Shown: in pieces, positions 55,370 through 64,000 of the stretch
How the letters are laid out: each line of letters begins with the position of its first letter
Numbering within the stretch: the first letter of the stretch is position 1
DNA from: Neoarius graeffei
Taxonomy: Eukaryota > Chordata > Actinopteri > Siluriformes > Ariidae
Assembly (NCBI RefSeq): GCF_027579695.1
Contig: NC_083577.1
Coordinates: forward strand, 38,603,198-38,667,197
Length of the DNA: 64,000 nucleotides
Reading direction: 5' to 3'
Translations under genes and position numbers: made by a program
The notes under the pieces: generated by a model
Seen by the model: only the letters and a program-made list of their open reading frames with translations
Databases searched by the model: none
Told to the model about the DNA's origin: nothing

Positions 55370-55937
55370 GACTAGGACTGTTTTGGCCTCTAGAGGCCGC
55401 TGTTATTTCCTTTTCGTGTCATGTTTATTTTGGCCTCTAGAGGCCGCCACTGTTCCTGTGTTTTGTGTTTGTGTTAATTGCCTGTTTAGTCCTGATTATC
55501 TTCACCTGTGTTCAATTTAGTTTGTGTATTTATGCCCCCTGAGTTCAGTCCTCTTGTCACGGAGTCTTTGTGCTGTTATGTTTATCTCCAGTTTCCTCTG
55601 TACTGTGTTTGTTTTGCACTTTGGTTTTCTTTTGGACCTAGTAGTTACTGTGTTTTTGGATCTTCTGAGCTTTGGTATTTTTGCCTTTTCTTTTCTGTTT
55701 TTTTTGGCTTTTGTTTTGTACTTTTGGATTTTTTATTTTTTCTCTTATATCTTCTGAGCGTTTTTGGATTATTACTTTTTGGATTTTTTGTGTATATATT
55801 GTAAATAAACCTTTTGATACTTTTTTCTACTTCTGCCTCACGCCTCTGCATTTGTGTCATCCCCCTGGTGGCCTAGTGGGGGTTTGCTGGATTATCACAC
55901 CAACAAACCAGGTTCGAATCCCAACAAAACCCTAACA
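55364..55937 (+). repeat. 3' LTR of the sushi-type element
   Basis: It aligns end to end with 50489-51065 with few differences (for example CCATGTTCT against CTGTGTTTG). Confidence 0.85.
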
Positions 55938-55942
55938 GTATC

Positions 55943-56367
55943 AGTGTTGTTAACTCCTTTCAGTGCAGCTACAGAGCGCTTATCAGAGAGTGTACCCAAG
56001 GTCGGCATGGAATGGTGGACAGAGTGTTGATAATGGTCTGCCAAGACTTTGGCACCAGTCCAGTTGAGTTCTGTGCTATTTGGGCTGAAAAAGGCTTTGC
56101 GTTTCCAGAAAAGGTTGAAGTTGTCAATAAAATTAATGCCAGAGGAAAAACATGTCTTTGCAAGCCAGGTATTGAGACTGAGCAGTCGGGAAAACCCGTA
56201 ATTGCAGATCCTGGTAATGGACCACTGATAAAAAAAGACATTCCAAGTCCGTTTAGGGTAGAAAAAAGGTCTTTGAAAGATTTCCTCACAGTGAGCTGTT
56301 CCCTAAAAACATCATTTGCTCCAACATGCACAATAATGCATTTAATTGATTTGTAGTTGGACAGCAT
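55943..56367 (-). pseudogene. L2 ORF1, esterase-like N-terminal part
   Basis: SIKCIIVHVGANDVFREQ and MSFFISGPLP match the GxND block and following strand of the SGNH-type esterase in L2/CR1 ORF1 proteins. A frameshift near 56215 leads to FIDNFNLFWKRKAFF and LNWTGAKVLADHY. This frame then joins across the sushi insertion (GVNNTD / TNSVWVQTET). Confidence 0.65.
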
Positions 56368-56769
56368 TTTTGAAATGCTGTCAAACTAGAGGAGTGTGGC
56401 ACAAACAGTGAACAAGCCAAAACGTGAGATGTGAATCAGGGTCGAAGAACTAGCAATGGTCGGGCGAATGGCAAACAGGGAAAATGAGGATAGGCAAGAG
56501 AGGAAACGAGAGAGGAGAAGCTAAAATCGAGAAATTGTGCATCAGTCAGAAATAAACAAGGCTCGGTATGTGCTGGGAAAGGCAGAACGATACTTCGCAG
56601 TGAAGTGGTGTGAGAGTGGGATTTAAATAGGCAGAGGGACTAATAGGGTGATGAGTAACAGCTGTGGTTAATAGTCGGGAGACAGAGGGTGCTGTGAGTT
56701 CTGGGAAGTGTAGTTCATAGAGTCCATGTTTGTAGTTTGGTCAAAAACAGCAGGTTTACTGACACTCAG

Positions 56770-57099
56770 AAATCTCCTTGGTTCATGCCATGATACACTT
56801 CCACAAACATGTGTTGTGAGGATCAGACCTAGATAGATCCTTGTTCTTTAAATAAAACAGGGTGCCCACTCACACCTGATTGTCATCCCATTGATTGAAA
56901 ACACCTGACTCTAATTTCACCTTCAAATTAACTGCTGATCCTAGAGGTTCACATACTTTTGCCACGCACAGATATGTAATATTGGATCATTTTCCTCAAT
57001 AAATAAATGACCAAGTACAATATTGTTGTCTTATTTAACTGGGTTCTTTTTATCTACTTTTAGGACTTGTGTGAAAATCTGATGATGTTTTAGGTCATA
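56770..57099 (-). mobile_element. Right part of the Tc1 copy that hosts the nest
   Basis: It continues the Tc1 element of 42061-42653 across the retrotransposon (..GAGGTCCTCAG / CTCAGAAATCTCC) through the HTH start codon region into the terminal repeat. It stops about 47 bp short of the element end, at TTAGGTCATA. Confidence 0.8.
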
Positions 57100-57397
57100 A
57101 TAAAGCAGATCACAGAATCCAGGGACACATGTCTGCCCGGGGGCATTTTGAGTTATTGACAGATTCAGAAAGTACAGTTTCTAAGCTTTCCAATGATGCT
57201 TTCCATGTGGAGATCTGACAATATTTGAAGAATGTGTGGCCTTTTGAAAGTGCATACCTCTTAAAACAGGAAAGGGAGAAAATCGCCCTCAAAGTTTTCT
57301 TTCTCAGTTACTCTAGGTGCAGGGAGGGCACATAATGGTGCTCATTTGCATGATATTAAGGAAAGCCCTACCCCCTACTAACTGTCAAAGACTGTCA
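56959..57397. repeat. Direct repeat, left copy (439 bp)
   Basis: Same length as 59933-60371, with only about three differences by eye (56966 G/T, C/T differences near 57200 and 57284). The first ~140 bp are Tc1 terminal repeat; the rest (AGCAGATCACAGAATCCAGG..) is unassigned. Confidence 0.9.
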
Positions 57398-59932
57398 TTT
57401 CTTTATACAGGTAGGTGTTCTCCTGCACTGCCTTTTGGCATGCAACACCTCCACCGGTGCCTTGTTTGCTAGCTGCAGGGTCATCAGCTGGGGACCACCG
57501 CTCATGGATGTTTCACCCCTTAACCCAGAACATCTCCTGGTGGCGGGGCAGTGAACAGGGACGTCTTCCTGCCACCCCCTGCAGCTAGCATTCTTAAATC
57601 ATGCCTGCTCCCCACGCTTCATCCCTCCGTCTCAGCCAGAGCCAAAAACTTGCCTTTTCTGCCTCCTCAGATAGCCCCCTGATGGCCCTCTGCAGCCTGG
57701 TGCCACGCAGGCCTAAGTCTCTCAGCAGCCGGGTTGTCGAGTCTGCCACAAAGCCTCTTACCCCTACCTCCACAGGGTATAGCCTCGTACTCCATCCGGC
57801 TTCCCTGCACTCTACCAGTAGGTCAGAGTACTTTGCCCTCTTCCTCTCATGGGCAGCTGCCAACCCCTCTTCCCATGGCACAGTCAACTCTACCAGCAGT
57901 GCTTTTCTCTCCACTGTGGTCCACAATACCATGTCAGGTCGCAGGGAGGTACTGCAGATCTCTTGGGGAAATTGAAGTTGCCTGCCCACATCCACTGCCA
58001 GCCTCCACTCTGCACCTTGATTGAGGAGTTTTGATGGTAGTATCCTTCCTAATCCGGCTGGCAGTTCTCCCTGCCTGAGGAAGTGGATGCGATGTTGGTC
58101 TCCCACTGTCTCTCCTCTGCTCGCCTCACACCTTGCTGTTTCCACGATCTCGGCCAGCTTTTGGAGGATCTGATCGTGATGCCATCTCAACCTCCCCTGT
58201 GTCAGAGCTGTCCTGCATCCTGACAGGACATGTTGTAATGAGGCGTTGTTGGTACCGCATAGGTCGCAGGCTTGTTCTGTCCCCAGCCACTGATGTAAGT
58301 TACGAGGGCAGGGTAAGGTGTCATACGTTGCTTGGATTAGGAAACTGAGGCGGGCCTGTGGAGTCTTCCAGAGATCCGCCCAGCTGACAGTTTTTCTCAT
58401 CATGCCCTCCCATGTTGTCCAACGGCCCTGCTGGCCCTGAGTGATGGCTTTGACTTTGAGCTCCTCCTGCTCCATCCTGGCCATCTCAGCAGCCACCAGG
58501 TCCTTCCTCTCCTTCTTACTTGCTCTGGACCACATACAGGGTGGCTACCTCCATCCAAGGCCTGCCCTCCCTAGCTGGACCATGCCAACCATTTCCTGGT
58601 GCTGTATCCTGCTTACTACCCTCTGCACCTCCTCCTCCACCTTCCACTTCCTCCCTGTCTTAACCCTTACCCACTGGTCCTTCACCGCTGTATTGGAAGA
58701 CTCCCTCAACTCCATTACAAGCCTTGCCTTCTCCTGCCTATACCCAAGGGTGATGGACTTTAGGGGCAGTTGGAGTGCATTCCATCCATACAGGCCTGTT
58801 GCTGAAAAGCACTTTGGGAGCCCCAGCCATTTACGGATGAAGGCATTGGCTTTTGTCTCCATCTGAATCACAGCTGAGGAGGTGACCTCGCAGAGCTTCA
58901 GTGGCCACATTACTCTTGGGTACAAGGCAAAGTGGTAACACCACACCTTGTACTTTCCAGGCAACTGGCTGGCATCGATATTCTCCAGGCCTGCTGATAG
59001 CTGCTGCAGAATGGTCCTCCCCATCGACTTGTCTGAGAGACTGGATGTATATTGTCTTCCCAGACTGCAGATTGGCTGGTCAGCAATGAGGGGGATGTTT
59101 TCTCCTCCTATGGTGAATGCGGCCCTGTCGTTACGTTCTCCCTTGCGCATAGAGAGGCTCCTAGACTTGCCCGGTTTAAACTTCATTCTGGCCCAGCTAA
59201 TCAGCTCATCCAATCGTCTGAGCAGCCTCGACATGCATGGAGCCGTTTGTAGAAGGCATGTGATGTCGTCCATGTAACTTCGTAATGGGGAAGCCGTCGG
59301 CCCTGCGGCAGTCTGACTCCCCCCACCACCTGCCTTGCTCCCGTTAGAATGACCTCAAACACAGCCACAAAGAGGATGGGGGAGATGGAACACCCCATGG
59401 CAATGCCTACCTCCAGTTGCTGCCACTTGGTGGTAAAATTCTGCAGCCTGAAGCACATGTGCATATCCTGAAAGTAGCTTGCTATCATGGCCTTGATGTT
59501 AGTGGGGATATAGAAGAAGTCCAATGCAAATGCGATGAGTTGGTGGGGCACTGAGCCATATGCATTCACTATGTCTAGCCACACTACATGCAGGTCCTTC
59601 TTCTCCCTCTTTGCTGTCTGGATTTGATCCCATATCATTGAGGCGTGTTCCACACACCCTGGGAAACCGGGAATCCCTGCCTTCTGACAGCTGATGTCTA
59701 TATACAGTATCCATTGGCCATGAGGTATGCAGTCATTCTTCTCGCCATTACTGAAAAGATCTTCCCCTCAACATTCAGCAAGGCTATGCTTCTAAACTGA
59801 TCGAGGGTTCTAGAGTTTTGCTTTTTAGGAATTGGGACTGCTACCGCCCTCTGCCACTCAGCGGGGATGGTCTGTTTAGTCCAGGCAGTTTTCATCAGTG
59901 TCCACAGGAGTTTCAGCACTTGTGGGCAGTTC
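57398..59932 (-). mobile_element. R2-like LINE with restriction-like endonuclease, 5' truncated
   Basis: It lies exactly between two 439-bp direct repeats. The minus-strand protein contains RT, a CxxC..HxxxxC motif and a PD-(D/E)xK endonuclease at the C-terminus. That layout marks R2 and its relatives (I suspect the HERO branch, from memory). It starts inside RT at NCPQVLKLLW. The 3' UTR is 57398-57593 and ends without poly(A) at ..GTATAAAGAAA on the minus strand. Confidence 0.8.
57594..59932 (-). pseudogene. R2-like RT and restriction-like endonuclease
   Basis: Frames in order on the minus strand: 59932-59698 (TIPAEWQRAVAVPIPKKQNS, DQFRSIALLNVEGKIFSVMA), 59653-59290 (DLHVVWLDIVNAYGSVPHQL motif A, GIAMGCSISPILFVAVFEVI motif B) and 59300-58545 (SYMDDITCLLQTAP catalytic box, thumb region FKPGKSRSLSMRKG). 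After a short shift comes 58535-57594, with CDLCGTNNASLQHVLSGC (zinc-binding CCHC) and RPDMVLWTTVERKALLVELT (endonuclease PD...E.T). Frameshifts lie near 59700, 59290 and 58540. The last 313 codons are open to the natural stop. The N-terminal zinc fingers and RT start are missing, so it is inactive. Confidence 0.8.
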
Positions 59933-60371
59933 TTGCCACTCACAGATATGTAATATTGGATCATTTTCCTCAATAAATAAATGACCAAGTACAATATTGT
60001 TGTCTTATTTAACTGGGTTCTTTTTATCTACTTTTAGGACTTGTGTGAAAATCTGATGATGTTTTAGGTCATAATAAAGCAGATCACAGAATCCAGGGAC
60101 ACATGTCTGCCCGGGGGCATTTTGAGTTATTGACAGATTCAGAAAGTACAGTTTCTAAGCTTTCCAATGATGCCTTCCATGTGGAGATCTGACAATATTT
60201 GAAGAATGTGTGGCCTTTTGAAAGTGCATACCTCTTAAAACAGGAAAGGGAGAAAATTGCCCTCAAAGTTTTCTTTCTCAGTTACTCTAGGTGCAGGGAG
60301 GGCACATAATGGTGCTCATTTGCATGATATTAAGGAAAGCCCTACCCCCTACTAACTGTCAAAGACTGTCA
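59933..60371. repeat. Direct repeat, right copy (439 bp)
   Basis: Pairs with 56959-57397. It also begins in Tc1 terminal-repeat text (TTGCCACTCACAGATATG), although no Tc1 body adjoins it. That shows it is a copy of the left site rather than an independent Tc1. Confidence 0.9.
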
Positions 60372-61893
60372 GACTGACTGCCACAGACTGATGAGAATTA
60401 AAATACTTGTATTAGGTTTTAGATCATTAACTCTAAATATTAGCAGCCAGTCAGAAATAAAGTTTTTTTTTTCAGTTAGAAACTGAAATGACATTCTCAA
60501 AATAACATGGACAAATCCCAAATTGTTCACAACAGAATTTAGTTTTGACACGTAGGTAAACTGTTTTGCCAGAGATGTGAACTTTTGCAAGTGATCCATG
60601 GTGTTTTGTTGAACCATCCTGTTTTATTTTCATAAATGCACTAAGTGAATGCAAATGAGCCAAAGCAATTGAGAAGGCATATGTGACGCATGTGTGAACA
60701 GTTTAGTTCAACAATTAAGATTGGTCATGAATGCATTTCACTGTCTTTAGAACTTGAGATGGTATTATTTGCAATCTACCCAAAAATATTTACCTTCCCA
60801 CCCCTGTACCGTAACTATACACTGATCAGAATTAGAGGGTACTTAGTTTAAATGGAAATGCTTTTATTAAAAAAAAACATAATACAAAGGATAAGAGTAT
60901 TGTATCGTATTGTATTTTGAAGGAGAGTACATTTTGGTGATATCACGTTCGCATCCTCTTCTGTGGATTCTTCTGCGCAGTCTTCTGTGCTGTGACTTTG
61001 GGCGCTGGGCATGTGATGTCTCTTGCCTCCTCAGCACAGAAAGGCCTGATTTTCTCATAAACATAGGCTGGGTGCGATTTGCTGGGAGGGATGGGGGGAT
61101 CATCCCACCCTCTGGTTTTTATCTCTGCTGAAAAAAAATCCTCGGGGACAACCCCGTCAATAAAACAAACAAACCCCCAAAAAAGTTGACATGACAGGCA
61201 TGTTGTGACACAGTTTTCTATGGTCTACATTGCACTCACTTTCAAAATGGCCCGAAGTGGCAGCTTTGATGTTCACGAATGTCCCCAGCAAATAGATACA
61301 TTGTAGATAATAACAATATCTTTGCGTTCTATGCAGGGATGCAAACAGCGCGCCTTTTGGCGGATGCCGCCTTTTTCACGGCCGATTTTTTTTTTAGGGC
61401 GGGCGTTGGAGTGTCTGATTATAATTTCAAAGTAAATTCTGTATTAAAATTACTAAATAAGCAAATCCGTTACAGTCCATGAAACAGGAAGTATAAGGAT
61501 GAGAAAAAAACAGTTTAAATTGGAAAGCTGGGCACAATGTGAACTGCGCCATCAGAGCAAACTGTTCATTTAGTATTCATGTATTTTAGTGATTTTTGAG
61601 TCACTGTCCATTTAATCCGGAGGGAGAGAAACATCACAGCAACGCGACAAGCAATGCGAACTTTGTTGTGTTAGTGTTCGTGTATTTAGTCAGAGAGATA
61701 GGAAGATGAATTTACTATCTCTGGTTTAGTGTTCATTTTCATTTAGTGTTATCCATTTGATATCATCGGATGTTATTGAGCTGTTAGCCTATTATTACCT
61801 TAATTTTGTGACGTTTCATGATTAAAAAAAAAAAATCCCCCCTTCTGATTTTTTGACAAATCGCACCCTGAAGATAGGTCTGCCTATCAATGT
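60372..61893. other. Intergenic, no recognised gene
   Basis: AT-rich. A CG-richer patch lies near 61340-61410. No family-like frame is seen. Confidence 0.35.
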
Positions 61894-63780
61894 TCAGTCC
61901 AGGTGGGTGAGGACAGGCAGACTGTCAGTTGGGGGCAGTACCCCTGGATTGTGCAGCAGCTGATACTCGGAGGGTTCTGCATCCCAGTGAGTTCTCGCAA
62001 GCATCACACCTGGTCTCTTGGCATCAAAGCTGTGACAGAATAAGCACATACGACATTTTAGATGTGGCTAACCAGTTTCTTGTAAACATCATATTCATTA
62101 AATGTTGCTTTGTGTGCACAGAATGTGAAAGTTTCAATATACCTGAAGTGCTGATAAGTCTTGATGCGTGGGAGTCTTCTGAAGTAGGGACTCAGATGCT
62201 TCTGCCAGTCAAAGGTCTTCACTAACACTCTGCCATCTGCCATTCCAACAAGCTGTGGAATATGTGCCTATTCTCAGGAGAGCTCTTTTCCACTACCTGA
62301 AGCCAAAAAGAGCAGAAAAAGAAATAAGTTAAATGTCTAATTGAAGCAGAACAGAAAATGTTGTGGAAGAGAAGCAGAATGTTGAAGTACCTTAGCTATG
62401 TCTGCCAAAGTGTTGACTCTGGTCTTCATATAAGCTTGCTTGATTAGTCCAAAGCCGCAGTCAGGAGAAAATTTGGTGTGTCCAGCAATAAGGAAGTGGA
62501 TGCCAATTGTGTTGTGAAGCTTGTGTCCAACCCGCCAGGCAGCGTACCAGAGCATGAAGTTATTCTTATTCTGCCCACTGCAGTTGTCACAATGAAGGTT
62601 GACATCTGTTTCTCCAACTCCGAAGTTGCTGAAGAAATGGTGCATGTAGCTGATGACCTCATTGCTGCCCTTACTTGATGTCATGCCTTCATTATCTCTC
62701 TAGCCACTTTATCCTGTTCTACAGGGTCGCAGGCAAGCTGGAGCCTATCCCAGCTGACTACGGGCGAGAGGCGGGGTACACCCTGGACAAGTCGCCAGGT
62801 CATCACAGGTGTCATGCCTTCATCAATCAGGTAATTCACTTGTTTTTGCAGCCCTTCACAAGGGACACCAAACAGGCCACATTTCCGTGGAGTCAGGAAA
62901 TACATCGGCCCAGGCTGAAGAGGGTTTGACGGAAAGTGTAACTAAAGAAGACAGAGGGAGAGATGGACAGGGGATCAGATTAAATGATTACTTCACTGTA
63001 ATTTATTAAATGTACCTTGAAGGGTGATTTTGGTTTGAAGCAAAGGTCTGTTAAATAATACCTGCTGTGCAAAATCAAAGCTGTAATGCATTCTGATCAT
63101 CTTGCTTGCTGGTAGAGAGGGTCCAAAAGACAGCTTGGAATCAACACGTCTTTTTGCAGGCAGCAGCCATGTTGTTGTACACCGCCCACTCTTTCTGCAC
63201 AAGTGCAAGATGATCATGCTGCTTCTTGACTGCTCCAGACTTTTTATCTTCTGGAAGGTTTGCACTTCGCAGCAGCAGCTCGTTGTTGCTCTGGCATTGC
63301 CAGCACAGATCTGTGCATGGCCTGCAACTTCTAATGTGAGGTAGAAGCTGCTTCCACAGTTGTCTGAAGCTTGATTTACATACTGCACGTTCACCTAAAA
63401 TAAAACAGATATTCCTTATGGTTAATTAAACTTTAATTGCTTAAAGTGCTTCACATTACAAGATCTCAGTTCTAAATCATTTTTTACATTTACCAAGCTC
63501 CTTAGCAGATTTCACGTAGAGACACCACACCGAGGCCTTGGACACATGGGTTGGCAACAATTTCACATGCCAGTCTCTATGCCCAGGATGTCGGCCAGGC
63601 AGCATGATGGCATGGTCTTCTGCATAATTCTTTATAAATTCCACAACTCTGATTATGTGTTCATGGCTGATGATTTTAGCTGGTGGCTGTGGCTGTTGCT
63701 TCTTCCTCTTCCTTAATCGTGGTGTTGCCCCATTCTCTTCAAAGTGTTTGACGATGTCAGCTAAGGTGTCTTTGCCAATT
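61894..63780 (-). pseudogene. Multi-exon gene of an HxDNCxGQNKN family, disrupted
   Basis: Five exons fit on the minus strand with consensus splice sites. A is 63780-63494 (HEHIIRVVEFIKNYAEDHAI, LLPTHVSKASVW). B is 63394 to 63062 (CKSSFRQLWKQLLPHI, RPCTDLCWQCQ, MHYSFDFAQQ). C is 62914-62391 (MYFLTPRKCGLFGVPCEGLQ, LHCDNCSGQNKNNFMLWYAA, LIAGHTKFSPDCGFGLIKQA). D is 62296-62143 (VLVKTFDWQKHLSPYFRRLP). E is 62029-61894, ending VLTHLD and TGA. C-D and D-E join in frame. The family is widespread in fish and invertebrates; its N-C-GQNKN and GHTKF motifs look nuclease- or transposase-like, but I know no proven function. Lesions: a SINE in exon C and single-base shifts near 63145 (B) and 62265 (D). Upstream exons lie beyond 63780 or outside the window. 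Confidence 0.7.
62693..62809 (-). mobile_element. 5'-truncated SINE inside a coding exon
   Basis: It carries only the family tail (GACTTGTCCAGGGTGTACCC on the minus strand). The 14-bp duplication TGTCATGCCTTCAT is at 62679-62692 and 62810-62823. Removing it restores DEGMTSSKGSNEV in exon C. Confidence 0.9.
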
Positions 63781-64000
63781 CTGAAAAAAGACAAAATGAG
63801 AAATTTCACAATGTTAGTCAACTGACTTTGGATGTAGTCTTGTCTACGTAGACAAATCACGTAGACAAAATAAGTCACTGTTTTGCACTTTAGCACCTTG
63901 TGTACTGGAGGACAAAGCTTTGACACCTACTGTATACAGCCAGATTAATTTGAATAATACTTGAATTCCTTCTATTGACTGGTACTTAGTACATATCTCT
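63781..64000. other. Intron or upstream flank of the minus-strand gene
   Basis: A polypyrimidine acceptor (TTTTGTCTTTTTTCAG on the minus strand) ends at 63781. I could not identify an upstream exon in the rest. Confidence 0.4.

Larger units (their letters stand above)
50489..55937 (+). mobile_element. Sushi-type chromovirus (Ty3/gypsy), complete with both LTRs
   Basis: LTRs at 50489-51065 and 55364-55937 are flanked by GTATC (50484-50488 and 55938-55942) inside L2 ORF1. It has gag and pol, and the C-terminal chromodomain is on a shifted frame. The two LTRs are about 98% alike by eye, so the insertion is fairly young. Confidence 0.9.
45501..56387 (-). mobile_element. L2-clade LINE, split by two later insertions
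   Basis: The 3' end (45501-45744) has the (AAGGC)n / GTTTATTTGTATAGTGCATT tail common to fish L2. ORF2 is 45745-49588 and ORF1 is 49634-50488 plus 55943-56367. It landed in the 5' LTR of the minus-strand gypsy. No clear target duplication is seen. It is 5' truncated in ORF1 at about 56387. Confidence 0.85.
42654..56764 (-). mobile_element. Sushi-like Ty3/gypsy element (minus strand) containing L2 and a second gypsy
   Basis: It is flanked by the 5-bp duplication CTCAG (42649-42653 and 56765-56769) inside the Tc1 copy. The 3' LTR is 42654-43066. The 5' LTR is split by the L2 insertion into 45467-45500 and 56388-56764. The internal region (43067-45466) keeps gag, protease, RNase H and integrase pieces, but RT is deleted. 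Confidence 0.85.

Noticed and set aside
60850-61490. Possible exons near a CG-richer patch
   Set aside because: No splice-consistent frame or family motif found.

Overview
This is vertebrate nuclear DNA, almost certainly from a ray-finned (teleost) fish. It holds fish-typical repeat families side by side: Tc1-like transposons, L2 and Rex3/RTE-like LINEs, a Penelope-like element, sushi-type chromoviruses, Gmr1-like gypsy elements, PIF/Harbinger and hAT miniature elements, and one tRNA-headed SINE in at least seven places. No rRNA, tRNA gene, CRISPR or bacterial operon is visible. I cannot name the species. The only host-gene-like object is a damaged multi-exon gene on the minus strand at 61.9-63.8 kb; everything else recognisable is mobile DNA, mostly decayed. 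Layout: 0-2.2 kb is a Penelope-like retroelement with a scrambled head. 2.3-3.6 kb is the 3' half of a Gmr1-like gypsy element. 4.2-6.9 kb holds TIR elements, two LTRs in inverted orientation, and a SINE. 7.1-8.3, 10.4-12.05 and 39.5-41.1 kb are Tc1-like transposons, and 8.8-10.15 kb is a hAT element. 12.1-18.9 kb is a nest: a long-TIR element holds a Tc1-type miniature element, which holds a SINE and a nearly full-length Gmr1-like element whose integrase lies upstream of its reverse transcriptase. 18.9-20.6 kb is a gypsy integrase relic split by a SINE. 21.6-23.6 kb is an RTE-like LINE inside a SINE. 24-26.9 kb is old sequence with a fold-back repeat. 27-32.7 kb is another gypsy relic interrupted by three TIR elements that still carry DNA-binding-protein or nuclease-related exons. 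32.9-35.9 kb is a tandem array. 36-39.3 kb is a full-length Rex3-like LINE. The right third is a four-level nest: a Tc1 copy (42.06-57.1 kb) contains a minus-strand sushi-like retrotransposon (42.65-56.76), which contains an L2 LINE (45.5-56.39), which contains both a TIR element with 6-bp target duplications (47.8-48.7) and a chromodomain sushi-type element (50.49-55.94). Target-site duplications read from the sequence support the order of most of these insertions. Beside the nest, an R2-like LINE with a restriction-like endonuclease (57.4-59.93) is flanked by 439-bp direct repeats that differ at only about three positions. These could be an exceptionally long target-site duplication, and they are the most unusual signal here. 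Other points of note are a pair of inverted LTRs flanked as a unit by a 5-bp duplication, self-priming signatures in both sushi-like elements, several non-autonomous DNA transposons that keep only DNA-binding exons, and a SINE inside a coding exon of the host-like gene.
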